The notes under the pieces were generated by a model. It did not search any database and was not told where the DNA came from. It saw only the letters and a list, made by a program, of their open reading frames with translations. Shown here piece by piece: positions 1 to 14,000 of a DNA stretch of 64,000 nucleotides. Made by a program: the position numbers and the translations under genes. Source of the stretch: Ciona savignyi (lineage: Eukaryota; Chordata; Ascidiacea; Phlebobranchia; Cionidae); the NCBI GenBank assembly GCA_000149265.1, contig CH001995.1, positions 579,947-643,946 of the forward strand. Direction: 5' to 3'. Each line of letters starts with the position of its first letter. Position 1 is the stretch's first letter.

Positions 1-3000
1 AACGCATTAATTCCAGTCTCTTGTCAGCAACTACTTCTGCGACTTCGGGGGAAGGATCAGGGGGAAATGTATCCAAATAACGCTGAGCCCTGTACAAAAT
101 TACAAATAAATAAAATGCAGTTGCATGTACTACTGGGGTGTAAGTGATATTGTTCATGGTACATTAAAATTTTGGTTTCAATATTTTGTAATATATAGAC
201 AGAACCGATAATATGTAGATACCAATTTCTGCATAAATCCCTTTAATTTAAAATATAAGTGTCAACTTACTTTAAGCTTTTATGTGCTAATAAAACAAGT
301 TCCTTACCAATGTTTTTCCATGCTTTTCATTACTTCCACTTGTGCCTGAGCAAGCATCGATGTGGTTACAGTGTCAAAATTGCTTATTTGTGCTATAATA
401 TCGCTATCGCATTGCAGCATCACTCCTACACAATATCAGCATTTTAGGGGATCACAATTTTCACATCAATTTTTTCTTACCTCCACCAGCCAAACGACCA
501 AAAAACTTCTTCAAAATTTGTTGCGCCTTTTGCTGTCTGGAAAGTGAACTTTCAGAGCGCTTAAGCAGCTCGACAGCCTTCCAAAACAACAATGGGACCT
601 CTGATTTTTGAAGCTTCATGTAACGTTTAAAGAATTCAAAGTGGACCTGGTCACGAAGCACTTCTGTCAGATTCCTGTACATACAACTTAAATTTATATT
701 TGAGTATTGGAAATAAAATTGTATCATAATTTTTGCATGAATATTGTTGTAAGTTATCATGTGTTTGATACCTCGGTCTACCCGTGACAATATGTCATGT
801 ATTTAAAGATTTTCATTTTGCCGTTTTTTTAATTTTGCATATGTGCTCTTTGAAATACACTTAACTATATATATAGTTGGCAGAAAAAGTGGCTTATAAA
901 AAACTCTATATACTAGAACTGTAAGGTCTGAATTTACAAAAGTTTTTTATAAGACTCAAATTGTGAGATTTACATATCTTACTTTGGTCTTTGTGGAGGT
1001 CGTTTCATGACCAAACCCTTTTTCCGTATCGGTCGCATGTACAGAGGCTGTTTCTCGATTTTATGCCTCTTTGGAATGATTCGTAGTATTCTGGAAAATT
1101 TAAATATTAAAAATTAGAGAATATTAACTGTACTTCGGATTGCCTTACGAGTATTTTGAATAGTCCACTCCTTTTTTCGGATATTCTTGGGCACTGAGTG
1201 ATGCAATATCTTTCGAATCAATGTCTGGAACTGAAAACCACATTGAATTTTAAAGTATTTGTCTACTCTCAAAATAAGGAAAAATTACTTACAATAAACT
1301 TACATCTTGAATAAACTATCGGGGGAACAGAGGGAATTCCTCCTTCATCATCACTGCTCTCATCGCCAACGTACTCGGTGTAGTGAATATCAGATGTGAC
1401 GTCATAACCTGTTGTCTTCATGAGGAGGCGGTAAGCACGTGATACCCTGTACCTCATTTGGCTATTGCCATGTTTGGATAAGCCACCAAGATTGCCAAGT
1501 TTGAGATTGGTCTCCAACTAGAATTAGCGTACTGATTGAGTGTTTTTTTTACTAAATAATAATCCCAATAATAACAATAAATAATAACCAAATAATTATG
1601 GTATATCTAGAAAACCATGTAAATTTTCCTTTTAACTAATCTAAACTTATATTTTATGTAATACATTAGGTTATATGATAGTTTATTTAAGCTTTATCCC
1701 CATAAAAAGTAAAATGTAAGTGCCATCACACCTAAACATTCATCTCACACATATACACAATTCATCCAATGCTTTAAATAAAAAAAATTTTCAATGAAAA
1801 GCAACACACCCTGTAATACAACCTATAAAATACACATTTTAATACTCCAGAGGTTTTAAAGCCTTGATATAAACATTCAGATTTATGAACTGCTTAATCA
1901 AATCACAGAAATCTCTCTTACCTCATCTGCCCCAAGAATAGGTGATGATGGTAGGCATGGATAGTTTAATATCGGGGGAACCAAATGTTCGATTGGGCAA
2001 TTTGGAAAAGAATTTCTTCGCTTCAAAACTTCCCATCCTTCACTTATCTGCCAAAGTGAACATTTACTTCATGTTTACCCCATTGGGTCATTAAGTCATT
2101 TGTGTTTTTTTTTTCTCATACTGGTAGTTCAGTCAGTTAGTGCACCACCTTTCTGCCAAATGGTTGCACAATCGAAATCTTCTTTGGCTAATCAGCTTGG
2201 AGCATTAACCAGATGTCGCTTATACTAATTAATCATAACTTAAAGTACTTAGTTATACTGGTACTCAACACACTTCCAATAGTTTCCGCAACAGGACCAT
2301 GGGTATAAGTTGGCATTGACAGTGGTAAAAGCTCTAACCCGCGTATTATCTTTTACAATGACCAGACAATAGATAACCATCAATAAATCTTACAAAAGAT
2401 ATTTTCAAATAAGCCAGAACAGAAATGACACATCAATCTTTTTGTATCTAAATGGGTGTGAAATTTACATAACAGGATAGTGTATATTCATGTTATAACC
2501 ATGTAAATAAGAAAACATAGTCTGAGCATTATCGAATGGACAATCATTAAATTTCCTCAGGCCTAAAATGGGTTACCGAATATATTGCAGTGTTTTATAT
2601 ATGAATGTTTTTTTTAGTTTAATGCAAATCGAGAGGATGTACCGCGCTTCCAAGAAGTTTCAATCCTACAACCTTTTGTCGGGAAAGCTACCTAACCCAC
2701 AAAGCAATTTAGCAGGACAAAGGAATTATCCACGGTTTTTGGTTAAATAACTCAAGATGGATTATTGGAGAATTTGTACACTGTTTTTGTTTTCATCAGC
2801 CATATATTGACCAAGGTACACTTTTCGAACTAATGTAGTTTAGTGTGGTTTTTGATAGATTGATCTTTGTTCAAGCCACCTTCATGGGTTGAAACAATAT
2901 CCAGTGTCTTTACCCAGGACACATGTGTCTGGCAAGTAGTTGATTTACAAGAAGCAAAGTCGTCGTTGTCAGTCGAACATCTCACACACACATAGTGCTT

Positions 3001-6000
3001 ACCACTGTTGCTTTAAATTCTCGTTGCTCAGATGATGCAAAGCGAACCCACTTTTTCTCAATTAACTGAAAAAGTACTTTTTATCATTTTTTATTAATTC
3101 TTTTTTTAAATCCCTTAGTAAAATCACCGTTTCAAACTTTAGTTGTAAATCTTGGAGAATTTGAGGGAAGACATCATCTGGTGATAATTTCAGTGCTGTT
3201 ATTGTCGCATATTTCGAATCTTTGAGTCCTTTTTTGATGTCACTAATCTAGAGCAAGATTTTGTAACGATTTTATTTTTAACATTAATTACCTGATGTAG
3301 TTACTGTATACTCACTAAGTCACTTATTACCCTTGATGTACCATTAGTCGTAAACCTGTTCGAATAGGTTGCTGGTCCCTAGCTAGTCGGATTTTGTCTT
3401 TGGGCAAGGCACTTAGTGGACACTGCCTAAACCCAGTAAACTGATGGGTTTAACTTAATTAAAAATATAGTAGGATAATAAGGACATATCCGGTTATGAA
3501 TTTAATCGAAACAACATCGTGGTTTGCAGAAGGCAGAAAGGTCTTGGTATTGAAACCAGCCACTGGTATTGCAGTTGTGTTCTTGGTAAAGCAATTAGTG
3601 AACAACGCCACTTTCACTTCTTAAATTGATCCACCAAGGATCAAAACATTCTACTCCTATCCCAAATATCAAATTCCCCCTCCCTAAGTCCCCTCATCCC
3701 AAATTCATCCTACCCTTATACCAAATCCTCCTCCCCACATCCTAAATTCCTCCTACCCTCATCCAAAATTCCTCCTCCCACATCCTAAATTCCACCTACC
3801 CCCATCCAAAATTTCTCCTACCCCCAATTTCATCCTACAAATTCATCCTACCCCTGTTCCCAAATTTATCCTACCCCTCTTCCCAAATTTATCCTAACCT
3901 CATCCTAAATACCTAGCTTTATCCCAAATTCATCCTCCCAACATCATAAATTCATACTACCCCAATCCCAAATTCTTCCACCCCATCCCAAATTTATCCT
4001 ACCTTTATCCCAAATTCATCCTCTCCACATCTCAAATTCATCCTCCTTACTTCCCAAACTGACCCCCACATTTATAAATAATTCTCTCCCATCTTAAATA
4101 ATATCCTACAAACAAACCTTGGCCGAAATTTCTGTGGTATCCAAGCGGAAATACGTCATTCGAAGAGTTTCGATTTTTCGCCAGAGGTCTATGGCATCCA
4201 CATAATTTTCGTTTTTCTCACAATCACCGCCCGCGTTGTCATCATTTCTCATCAACGAACCAAACGTACGCGACAAAAATTTGCGAAACGGAAAACCAGC
4301 AGCTTCGTCCGACGATAAAATGTCGGAAAACGTCATGTCTGGTTCCGCTCGTTTCAGATAGCCATCGACATCACCACAGGAAAAGTCACTTGATGACGTC
4401 AGAGAAGCTTCTGCGGCGTCACTAGAGCACGATGTGAGCCAACACACAGAAGAAATTGAACTATCTGTTGTTTAAGTCATGTTTTAGCAGGTGCTATGCA
4501 CTGTAAAACCTATATTCGAACGCCACCTATATTTGAGCGGCACCTTTTATAAAACGTCATTATGAATCAAGGCTTAAAATGAGCGCCACCCTATCATTGA
4601 AGGTTTTATGGTAGTTCTGCTTGTCGTCACGAAACTTACCTGATATGACGTCACTAGACTGCGATATTCGAATGACGTCATATTTCTCATGGCGATTACT
4701 GGCGCTCATGCTTCTCCGTCGCCTCGATTTTTCGACTTCATTTAACGGTGGAAGTAACATTGTGACGTCATAATTACTTTTTACGGTTCTTTGTTCTTGG
4801 TCGTTCGATAATTTCATGGCGTCAGCCTCGAATTGACTAGAGGCTGCGTTGGCACCATACGGCACCTGATTGGAAGAAATCGCACAGCTTGAAACATCTG
4901 CTTCATACGACGTAGTTGACGGAGGGCTTGTCGGTGATGGGACTGGGGCGGGTGGTCTCAAGGTGACCGTTTTCCCAGGGAAGATGTGGATTTCATCGTC
5001 GGTTCGGACACTGTGAAGCACATATTGGGATATAAAGGATATTCATGTTTATACCCGCGAATGGAAAAACGCAAAAGACGTAAATAGTGGGCAATTGTCA
5101 GATCACCTCACCCGCCGTCGGATTACCGGAGCTATTGCAGTGTGTTATGTATGATTCAAACGTTCCTTTAATTTGATAGAACCCATCATTCCACTTGGCT
5201 AAGACAGTGTTTTTTTAAGTGCAACCCTTCGGCTGAAAGGCCTTCGGTGGAGAAAGGGAACCTACCAAGCTAATCGGTCGGACACAATGACGTTAGCAAA
5301 TTACAGACGGACCTGTCCTGTTTAAAAACTGTTTCATGGATCATCTTCACATTTCCCACTCCCACAATCGTAAAGCTTTTGCGACGATCGGCATTATCGG
5401 CGATAAAACTGAAATTAATAAACCGTCCAATTAACCGTATAGTTAACCATGAAACTTATTAAAGTCTTAAAGAATATTCATATTCATCCACGTGGATGTG
5501 AGGGATGCGCGCGCGCAATCTTGTTTGTGGAGCCGGTCTTACAAACCTGCCAAACTCGCGCATGAAAATAACTTAGTAATAAGTTCTTGTGCAATTTAAC
5601 TTGTTACTTTAAAATAAATAGCTCTTACAGAGTATCCAATTTCTTTATAAGGAAATTTTCTTTTTCTTCTTCCGCGTCATCATAATGTTTTGTGACGACA
5701 CTCTCATCTCCAACATCAATCTCATTTACGTCATCTGTTTCAAGGTAATCTCGATCTGGCTCGTTTGTAAATCGCACCAGATTACATCGACGCATAAAAT
5801 CCTCGATTAGTTTGGTCTTTCCACGATAAAACCCCAATTCCTTCAGTTGTATCTATAATTAATTTGTCGGTTAACTTGGACGGACATTTTGGTCGTGTGC
5901 AATAATAGCGGCGTCACTGATTAATATACATTCTGCAGAAAAACATAATTGTATTGAAAAGGCTATCTCAAGATACGAAACTTGGCCCGGTGAAAATTGG

Positions 6001-7463
6001 ATAAACGATTTATGTTTATTCCTAAAATTAGGAAAACGGTTGTCATTTTATAACACATAGACAAAAATTGTTTTTTATCAACACAGTTGAATTTTGAATT
6101 TTATTGCAAATTCTGTCACTTTAACTGTAATCTACTAAAGCAGGATAGCGAAGTTTTATTTTCAACCTAAAACATCATTTTTTAGCACACAATTTTAACT
6201 CCCATTTGCCAGTACTTTGCTGCTTTTTCTAGCGCCATAGAAAGTTATGAAATGAACTTGTTTTGATGGTCGCATGCTCTTTATAATCCGCAATTCTCCA
6301 CCGTCGACAAAATTCCCATTTGTGATTTGCAGGTTGCACAACCCGGGTTTAATCGACTGATCAAAAATTGCAGCAATGTACAATGGACATTTTTATAGCT
6401 TTTGTTTAACCTACCAAACAACTGGGTTCAGACAACGTCCGATCAGAACCTTACTCATGCACATAACCGACCAATTGGTTTCGATTTACAGTCTAACGCA
6501 ATTCCATCCAACTAACGGGCGTGGTGAACTTGATGTTACAACTGTCAAACAAACTTTTCTAAGTCTTTTAGCCTCTTCTTTTGTGACGTCAGTACACGTC
6601 ATAATGTACTGGGGCAACCAATAGAAATGAAGTCTTTGAAAAACGATCTCCTGCAGCTTGATTATTCCGTCATAATCAAAACCCCGTGATCCACAATCAC
6701 CTAGAAAAAACACAAATCACTTTTCTGTCTAAAATAAAAAATAGAGCGGTCCAACCTGGGTAAATTTGGGAGGTTATATCATCAGGTAAACAGCACCGGC
6801 TGGTTTTCATTAAATACTTCCGCAGGATGGCACGCAAGAGAAAACCTTTCTCAGTTGTGTCGCTATGGTAAAGTCGATCCACACCCATCCAAAACCTACA
6901 GAATGTACAGAACGGTTTTGTGACCGAATGATTAACGCGAGCGATTCATATACCATTTCATATAAAAAAAGGTCTTAGTGACGAGCCCATAACATGATCG
7001 AGAATAAGACCGGTAAAAAACACACCCTGAGATGTACAGCATACACTCAAAAACAAATCCAGTGACGAGTTCATTACTGGTTTAAAACATAACTGAATAT
7101 ATAGGAGACGTAAAAATATTTCCTTACAGAATACCTGACTAAATGAGCGTCGTGTTTCGTCGATTCAATGAACTCGATAAATTTCACCACGTGACGTACT
7201 TTTTCGAGGTAACGTTGTTTCAGATTTTCGAGATTTTGAAACACCTCACCATCTGAGCATATAAGTCGGTAATTTAAAAAGGAAATGTTAAATTTTACTG
7301 CTTACCGTTTTCAAATAAAAAGCTTTCTTGTCGCAAATTCTGACAAAGATAAAATTCGGATCCGGCGATCGACCTGAGAAGGAAAGATTTAAACAGTTAG
7401 ACCGAATAGACCTACCAGGCTGCTGGCAGGAATCCCGACTAGAGGAGCCGCTACGTATATAAA

Positions 7464-7506
<43 letters not shown>

Positions 7507-7776
7507 TATTCATCTACCGGTATTTCTAAATCTTTACCGGTTGAAAAGGTGAAGTCGATTTTTGTAAAGCCATTCGAAGACCGATTCATTGGCGACGTTC
7601 TCTCTTATTCCCGCCGCTCTGACAGGCGGAGGATCCAATACAAATTTACTTGCACTTGGTAGAAACGCAGCTCGTTGTCCAAATATCGGCAAGCAGCAAA
7701 ACTTATTAAAGTAGTCACGGAACAGCGCGTCCGTCCAAAACTGCTCAGTAAATTCTTGACACGAAATTAAATTCAT
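1..7776 (-). CDS. RGS22: RGS22-like multi-RGS-domain protein (3' end off window)
   Basis: Minus-strand gene, 18 exons seen: 7776-7538, 7373-7306, 7252-7135, 6895-6756, 6700-6555, 5852-5629, 5408-5313, 5010-4640, 4410-4118, 3247-3128, 3065-3003, 2047-1922, 1517-1304, 1230-1149, 1090-983, 674-481, 425-308, 89-<1. All junctions are phase-consistent, giving about 936 codons. The start MNLISCQEF and the following FRDYFNKF match the RGS22 N-terminus. RGS-type helices are seen in three places: exons 3-5 (RFWMGVDRL, then RLHFYWLPQY), exon 9 (FSDILSSDEAAGFPFRKFL) and exon 16 (LRDQVHFEFFKRYMKLQK, PLLFWKAVELLK). The last visible exon matches the post-RGS tail. RGS domains bind and deactivate G-alpha subunits; vertebrate RGS22 is mainly testis-expressed (family knowledge). 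The protein is shorter than the roughly 1260-aa human form, partly because the end is missing. Exon borders 4410 and 3128 (donor GTGATT) are the least certain. Confidence 0.85.
3340..3475 (+). mobile_element. tRNA-derived SINE remnant
   Basis: GTTCGAATAGGTTGCTGG, CTAGCTAGTCGGATTTTGTC, GGGCAAGGCACTTAGTGGAC and AACCCAGTAAACTGATGGG match the body of the family. Ends are degraded. Confidence 0.65.
3650..4085 (+). repeat. Minisatellite in RGS22-like intron 9
   Basis: Degenerate tandem repeat of about 20 bp with core TCCCAAATTCATCCTACCCC. About 20 copies alternate between ATTCATCC, ATTCCTCC and ATTTATCC variants. Strongly pyrimidine-rich on the plus strand. Confidence 0.85.
4498..4622 (+). repeat. 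Dispersed 'AACGCCACC' repeat, copy 1
   Basis: Carries TAAAACCTATATTCGAACGCCACC, a GAGCGGCACC core and a closing AAGGTTTTATGG. The order recurs at 18515-18640. The ends are inverted (AAAACC...GGTTTT), suggesting a small MITE. RGS22-like intron 8. Confidence 0.5.
5036..5288 (-). mobile_element. tRNA-derived SINE, near full length
   Basis: From GGATATTCATGTTTATACCC to CAAGCTAATCGGTCGGACAC, in the RGS22-like intron between exons 7 and 8. The head carries a local rearrangement (CCTTCGGCTGAAAGGCCTTC). Confidence 0.82.
7446..7509. repeat. (TA)n microsatellite
   Basis: About 45 bp of nearly pure TA dinucleotide plus flanking ATATA in the first intron of the RGS22-like gene; likely polymorphic. Confidence 0.9.
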
Positions 7777-8075
7777 TTTTTTAAATATATATCGAATGAA
7801 AATATTCCCAGTTGAAGAATCTCGCCAAACTTGGTTGTCAAGTCGTAACAAGAGCTAATGTTACGTCAGCCGAACTCGGCGCATATGTTTATCGTTGTAG
7901 TTCTGTGTAGAAATATGACAACTCCTACCACAGTGTATGCTCTTACCAAATACACTTAAATTTTTAACTTTATACCAGTTGACACTGATTACCATTTCAA
8001 CCGTTATCTTGTCGAATGTACTTTCACGCAGTATAAAGTTGACAGTTATGCAAATTAATTGCAGTTTCAAGCAAA
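7777..8075. promoter_or_regulatory. Shared 5' region of RGS22-like and RALGAPB (putative bidirectional promoter)
   Basis: Only 299 bp separate the RGS22-like ATG (minus, 7776-7774) from the RALGAPB ATG (plus, 8076-8078), so both 5' UTRs and promoters must fit or overlap here unless unseen 5' exons exist. A CRE-like TTACGTCAG lies at 7861-7869. No TATA box is well placed for either gene. Promoter activity is inferred from layout. Confidence 0.55.
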
Positions 8076-11000
8076 ATGTACGAAGAATGGGTTTCATTAG
8101 AAAATGAAGTTTTAGATTTGTTAAAATGTCAAAGTGTTTTGCATAGCTACCCGTCCAATGTTGGAAGAGACGTTGCGAAGTCTGTTGTTGCATGTTTGGC
8201 CGCAAGTAACGGTAAGCAATTAGTGTAGTTGGAAAATCCTAACTATGAGCATGACAGTTTTGACAGTCGTTTTTATTTTGTAGGCCAATCAACTCAGAGA
8301 AATGAAATATCGACACAGCTTGAGACCAATACCCAGGTATGTTGTTTATATTTGTCGGACTTTACAGCCTTATGGGTTAGTGCATCGCCCTTCAGCCTTA
8401 GGGTTGCAGGTTTAAAACTTGTCGGTAATTAGTTAATTGTGTCGATGGGCAAGGCACTTAGCAGACATTACATGAACCCAGCAGATTGCTGGTTTCATGA
8501 TTTAATACGAAGATTAGCTGTATAAAAACACTTTTATGTGTTTGCGAGGTAATTTTATGCCAGTATGGAAAGTACGGCATCTGCACACTCGAGTTTTTTT
8601 CCCTACGTCTTTGCACCCTTGGGTAATTTTACACATGTTCGCGAGCTGGCGGACAGGTGATTAATCAAATTTACGTTCCGCCGGCTCGCGAGTGTATCTT
8701 GACCCGGCTTTACATTTTAAACATAAACATCGTATAATTTCCAGTAAACCAACCTCTGGACCTCGGGTAATTTACTGTCAGTACATTTTTTGCTATGTAG
8801 CCGACCATATGTTATGTAGATAGACCAGTATGGATAGTATGGCTGCACACTCAAGTTTTTTTTTACCCCGTTTCTTTGCACACTTGGGTAATTTCACACG
8901 CTCGCGAACATAAACATCATACAATTTCCAACAAACCTGTAAACCTACCTCTGGACCACTGGTAACTTACTGTCAGTACATTTTTTGTTATTTAGCCGAC
9001 CCTATGTTATGTAGATAGACCCGTATGGAAAGTACGTCACTTTTCGCCGGAGATCTCGAGTGTGCACGCGCCAAAGTATTTAAGTGTGCAGTGTGCAAAC
9101 GTCCAACAATGCACACTTCAAGTGTGCACACAATCTCCTTTTCATAACTGTTTTACCAAAATCTTAAAAAACATATTATTCTATCCTCAATCTTTCGTGT
9201 CCGTCAGCTAACATATCTATCTTCATAACTAAAAATGTACGGAAAGTAAATTACCCGAGGTCCAGAGGTAGGTTTACAAGTTTATTGGAAATTATACGAT
9301 GTTTATCATGCCAGCTCGCGAGCGTGTGTGAAATTACCCAAGTGTGCAAAAGACGCAGGGAAAAAAAAACTCGAGTGTGCAGCTGCCGTACTTTCCATAC
9401 TGGTAGATAGATATGTTAGCTGACGGACACGAAAGATTGAGGATAGAATAATACGATTTTTTAAGATTTTGGTAAAACAGTAATAAAAAGGAAATTGTGT
9501 GCACACTTGAAGTGTGCACTCTTGGATGTTTGCACACTGCACACTTAAATATTTGGCGCGTGCACACTTGGGATCTCGGCGAAAATTGACGTACTTTTCA
9601 TACGGATTTTGATGATTGTCTATGTGATAATGCCCCTTGCGTTTTTTTCCATTTACAGGGATAACACGTTAATGTCTGATAACAAAATTGTCCTTTCTTA
9701 CAGTTGCCTCCCTGACTGTTCAGTTGGAAGAAGTATTATTGTGTTTTGTGTTACTGTCTTTTTTGAATCTTCCACTTTAAACATATAAAGTTAAAAATAA
9801 AATTCCCTTTTTAAGAGTTTTACTAAATATGCTGACAACATAAACTTTGCAGATCAAATGGACGATGGAAGTAATTTGTTTTGGCTTGAGCTTATCATTA
9901 TCTGAATATGAAACGTTAAGGGACAGTGTGTCTATTTATCTCAATTGGTTGTCAGTTGCATGGAATCCAAAGGCAAGCATTCCACAACCGCTGAGAGATG
10001 AGCCATTGCCATATGTTCGGAGTATTATTTTCCATCTGCAGAACATATTTGTGATAAGGTGAGTCATGACTAACATATTTGACTTTTTTTCTATAAATAT
10101 AGAATTTAAAAATACATAAATACATGTTATAAATACATGCAGTACCTAATTTGGATTGGTGTACAAGTATTGTACAATTGGAAGATTTTTTAACATGTTT
10201 TGTAATACATTTCAAACAAAGGATTGCAGATTGAAACTGGTTGCTAGCCAGTCGGTTGTGTCTTTGCGTAAAGCAGTTAGCGGATTGCCTAAACCTAGTA
10301 GAGTAATGGGCTCTACCGATTATCCATGTGAAAATGCCCCCCCCCCTTGCTTTTTTATCAGGGTTAAAACATGAATATGTTTTATTCCTAAAATAAGTAT
10401 TCTTGAAATATTTATCATCCACCAATGTTATATTCTAGAAAACACAATGCCTGAATGCATTTCATATAATGTTTCTTTTGAAATAGATCGGCCATTACAA
10501 TAGTGATAGCATCATCACTATCAGTTGTATTATTTCGCAATCAGTTTTACTATTTTTATATGTCCAATCCATTCAATTTTAAAAATCTAGACTATGCTGC
10601 TCTGTGAATAAAAAAATATAATATTTACATTTCTAGACCTGAAGGTAGTATGAACAATCAACTATCTTTGTGCCAAACCGTACTAAGATCAATACAATCT
10701 CTCGCCCATGAGTCGAAAATAATTGACCGTGAAACTTGGGAAGCGATTCTTATGTTTATTTTGAAAGTCTCCAACGTTTTATTGGCACCACCTTCACAAC
10801 CAAGTAAAAAATAGTTTAAATATGTTACAGATAGTAAATTCTTCTACAATAGCCTGTTACATTAATAATTGCCTGGTTCGGATACCTATCCCTTGTTTAA
10901 GCCTTTATTATGAGCAATTGTTATCTTTTCATTTGCATTGTCATAGATGGTCTCGCTGAACAGTTATGTGAGCAACTAATGCACACCATGTTTGACGTTT

Positions 11001-14000
11001 GGATGTTATCTTGTTGGCGATGCTTCCCAACCCCATCTATGTGGAAAACTGCAAGGATAATGGTGGCTGGTTGGCGCCATCATTCCCCTGTTGTTGAGTG
11101 GTGGGCTAAGGTTACTTCGGCGCTGACAGCAAGGTAAGTTTGTCCTTTTCTAAAATATTCCAAATAATTAAACAAAAATGTAGTGTTTTTACTGGCTCAT
11201 TTGGTTACTTGATACAAGAATTAGTCAAGATCATTTACCATACCATACATTCATATGTTATAATATAGATTTAAAAAGAGTATTTAAATCTAAAATATAA
11301 ACCTTGTTATTATAGCATGTACCGATATTACATCTAGCCACCCATACTAGTATTTTCCAGATATATTCACTGCACCGTTTTTCCTTTTCTAAATATTTAA
11401 CTTTGTTATTGATGACTTTATGTTTTCAATATCGCTCTTGTTTTCAATATTGCTTTTATGCTAGTCATTATACCAAATCACAACAACCGATGCACAAGTT
11501 TTTAATTAATGATTGTATTCTGTATTGCTGTATCGCTATGTTGCATTTCCTTGTGTTATCTTGTTTTAAACTTGGGCACGGTCTTGTCTGGGGTTGTAAA
11601 AGTACATCATGTTTCACTATAAATATTATTTGCAACCCCACTTACGGCTGTGCTTTTAATGATTAACTCTTATTGTCAGTTAAACACAGAAAATCAACAG
11701 GGTTTTTTATTAATTTTGTAGGTAAACCAAACAAATAGTAATCATTTACTGTAAAAATTTACTGTTTACTTCGATCAGTTAACATCACTGTATATGTGAA
11801 GCTCTACCCCAATGCACCCCTACCTTAATGCTTGTGGTTCTCAGGTTACTCACATTCATGTATGGGCCAGAGTTCCCACCGTACAAAATTCCCGACGAGG
11901 ATATGAAATATATTCCTGCTGAGATGAACAATGAACAGATTGCACAATCATGGTTCCGTATGCTGCATATTATAAGGTAATGTAGCACATAATTTCAATA
12001 TGTGAATATTTGGAATACCTCAATTAATTTGCATTTTCTGATCGAAATCTGTAAACAAAGCAATGTACATCAGAGCACCGGTACTATAACAGTACATTTA
12101 ATCGTAACACTAGTTCATTAGTTGTTATTTATGTTTATATATTTTGGTACTGACTATACATTACAAATATTTTCAGTACTACTTTTGCATTACACTTTTC
12201 TTATCTATTCAGTGACCCAGTTGAGCTCAGTAATTCAAGCAAGTTTAGCAAAACCCCTATATTCATGGAGCGGTCGTTGAAGTCGGACACATATTTTGAT
12301 GCCTCCCAGCACCCATGCTTGCGATTGCTGCCCTACATCTTCCTAAAAGCCATGAAAGGAGTTTCCTCTCTAGTAGATGCTTTTCTAGGTTGGTGATTTA
12401 AACAATTGTTAAAGATTGGTTATGTTTTACGAGTATTTATGCAGGTTAAAAAAAATAAAGTCGATCAATCTTTTTTTCTTCCTTCTTTTCAATTTCGTTT
12501 TACAAAATTTAACTTTGGAAATGTGATTGCAATTGGAACATTGTTTTACCTACTGATTTGTACTTGAGATCAGATCATGAACAAATTGGATATCAAATAA
12601 GATAATATGATTGAATTACGTAGGTTTAAGCAGTGAGAAACGGTACGAAGTGACGTATCCAAATATTTTGCTTCAAATATCAACTCCTATTACCCCAACC
12701 AACGCAAGAAAATCAGGCAAAAATAAAAAGGTAAACTGGTTAATTAACGCGGAAAAAATTGTGTGCAAATATTCTGTTAGTTTAAAATAGTGGAATCTAA
12801 AAAAAAATTTTTTTTTAGATGAGCATTAAATCTATTTACAGTTACTGATTTACTTTGCTTGTTTGTGCACACTAAAATCAATTCTATATTTTTTTAGTGG
12901 TTTTACACTAAAAGTTACACTGAATTATTGGTTAGAATAACATGTTATAAAAGTTTTGCTCTGCAATCAAATAACTTTATTTTTAAGGGTGGTACGTCAT
13001 TTCCTCGAGCCCCTTCCTCACCCCTCCCGTCTTCAACGAGTCCCAACTCCAACCAGCTTAGCTCCCAAAGTTCCAGCCAACCTTCCACAACCCCGGACAT
13101 GCATCCCCACCCGACCCCACTTCGACCCCAGGTCAACAGCGTTCTGCATTTGTTCGGGGAGTGGTTATTCGATGCTGCCCTCGCATCTTGCAAATTCGAA
13201 AAAGGTAAATTCAATTTCAACTCCTAATATGACATACAATGGAGTAGATAGATCAGCTTCCAAAAGTTTGCTAATGCTGTTCATAAAACAACCTAATGTT
13301 TTTATTTTATTAAAATGATTTTTTATGTTTTTAATCACACGGAAGCTTTTATAACGATACTGTCTATTAGCCCCAGTTGAAAATCGTGGTAGGACACCTA
13401 GCGGAGCGTTTTCGACTACAAATTTGCTTCCTGTTTCGCCACCTAGTGACATGGTGACGAACCCAATGTTCGATGGTTCGGAGTTTCCCGAGTCTTCCGA
13501 CGCTGGCCGTGCTGAGGCTTGTGGTGCTCTCTGCCGCCTCATGTGTTGCAAGAAAACTGGCGAGCATATTCTTCCCGTCTACTTGTCCAGGTGAGTTATA
13601 AGTCTTAAATGCTGAAGCAAATGTAAGACAAGCTGAAATTAAAACACGTTTTTCTGTGATAAAAAAAAAAAATAATACATTCTTTTCATTTTTAAAAAAA
13701 ATTCACCAAGAAAAGCTGACATAGCTGTATCTGCTCAATTTTAAAAACTTTTTTGAATAAAATTATCACTTGAGCTGAACAAACTTTTCACAGATTCTAT
13801 CTTGTCATGTCACAAGGCCTGTTGGGCGACAGCAAACAGGTGATAGCTAGCATTCTGTTGAACTCAGTTGACCTGATGAGGATCGATCTTCCTGGAGTCA
13901 CCTGTCTCCTCCCAGCTCTTCTCTCTACTCTTGAATCAATCCTTCCAGATAGGTGAGTGTGGTGGATATTCAGGACTTGGTTTTAAATTAAAATACCTTT

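Noticed and set aside
6195..6383. 62-aa minus-strand ORF between two RGS22-like exons
   Set aside because: Exons 6700-6555 and 5852-5629 join in phase without it, and its sequence does not match RGS22.
12945..13220. 91-aa antisense ORF
   Set aside because: It is antisense to the Pro/Ser-rich RALGAPB exon 9; only the plus strand matches the family.
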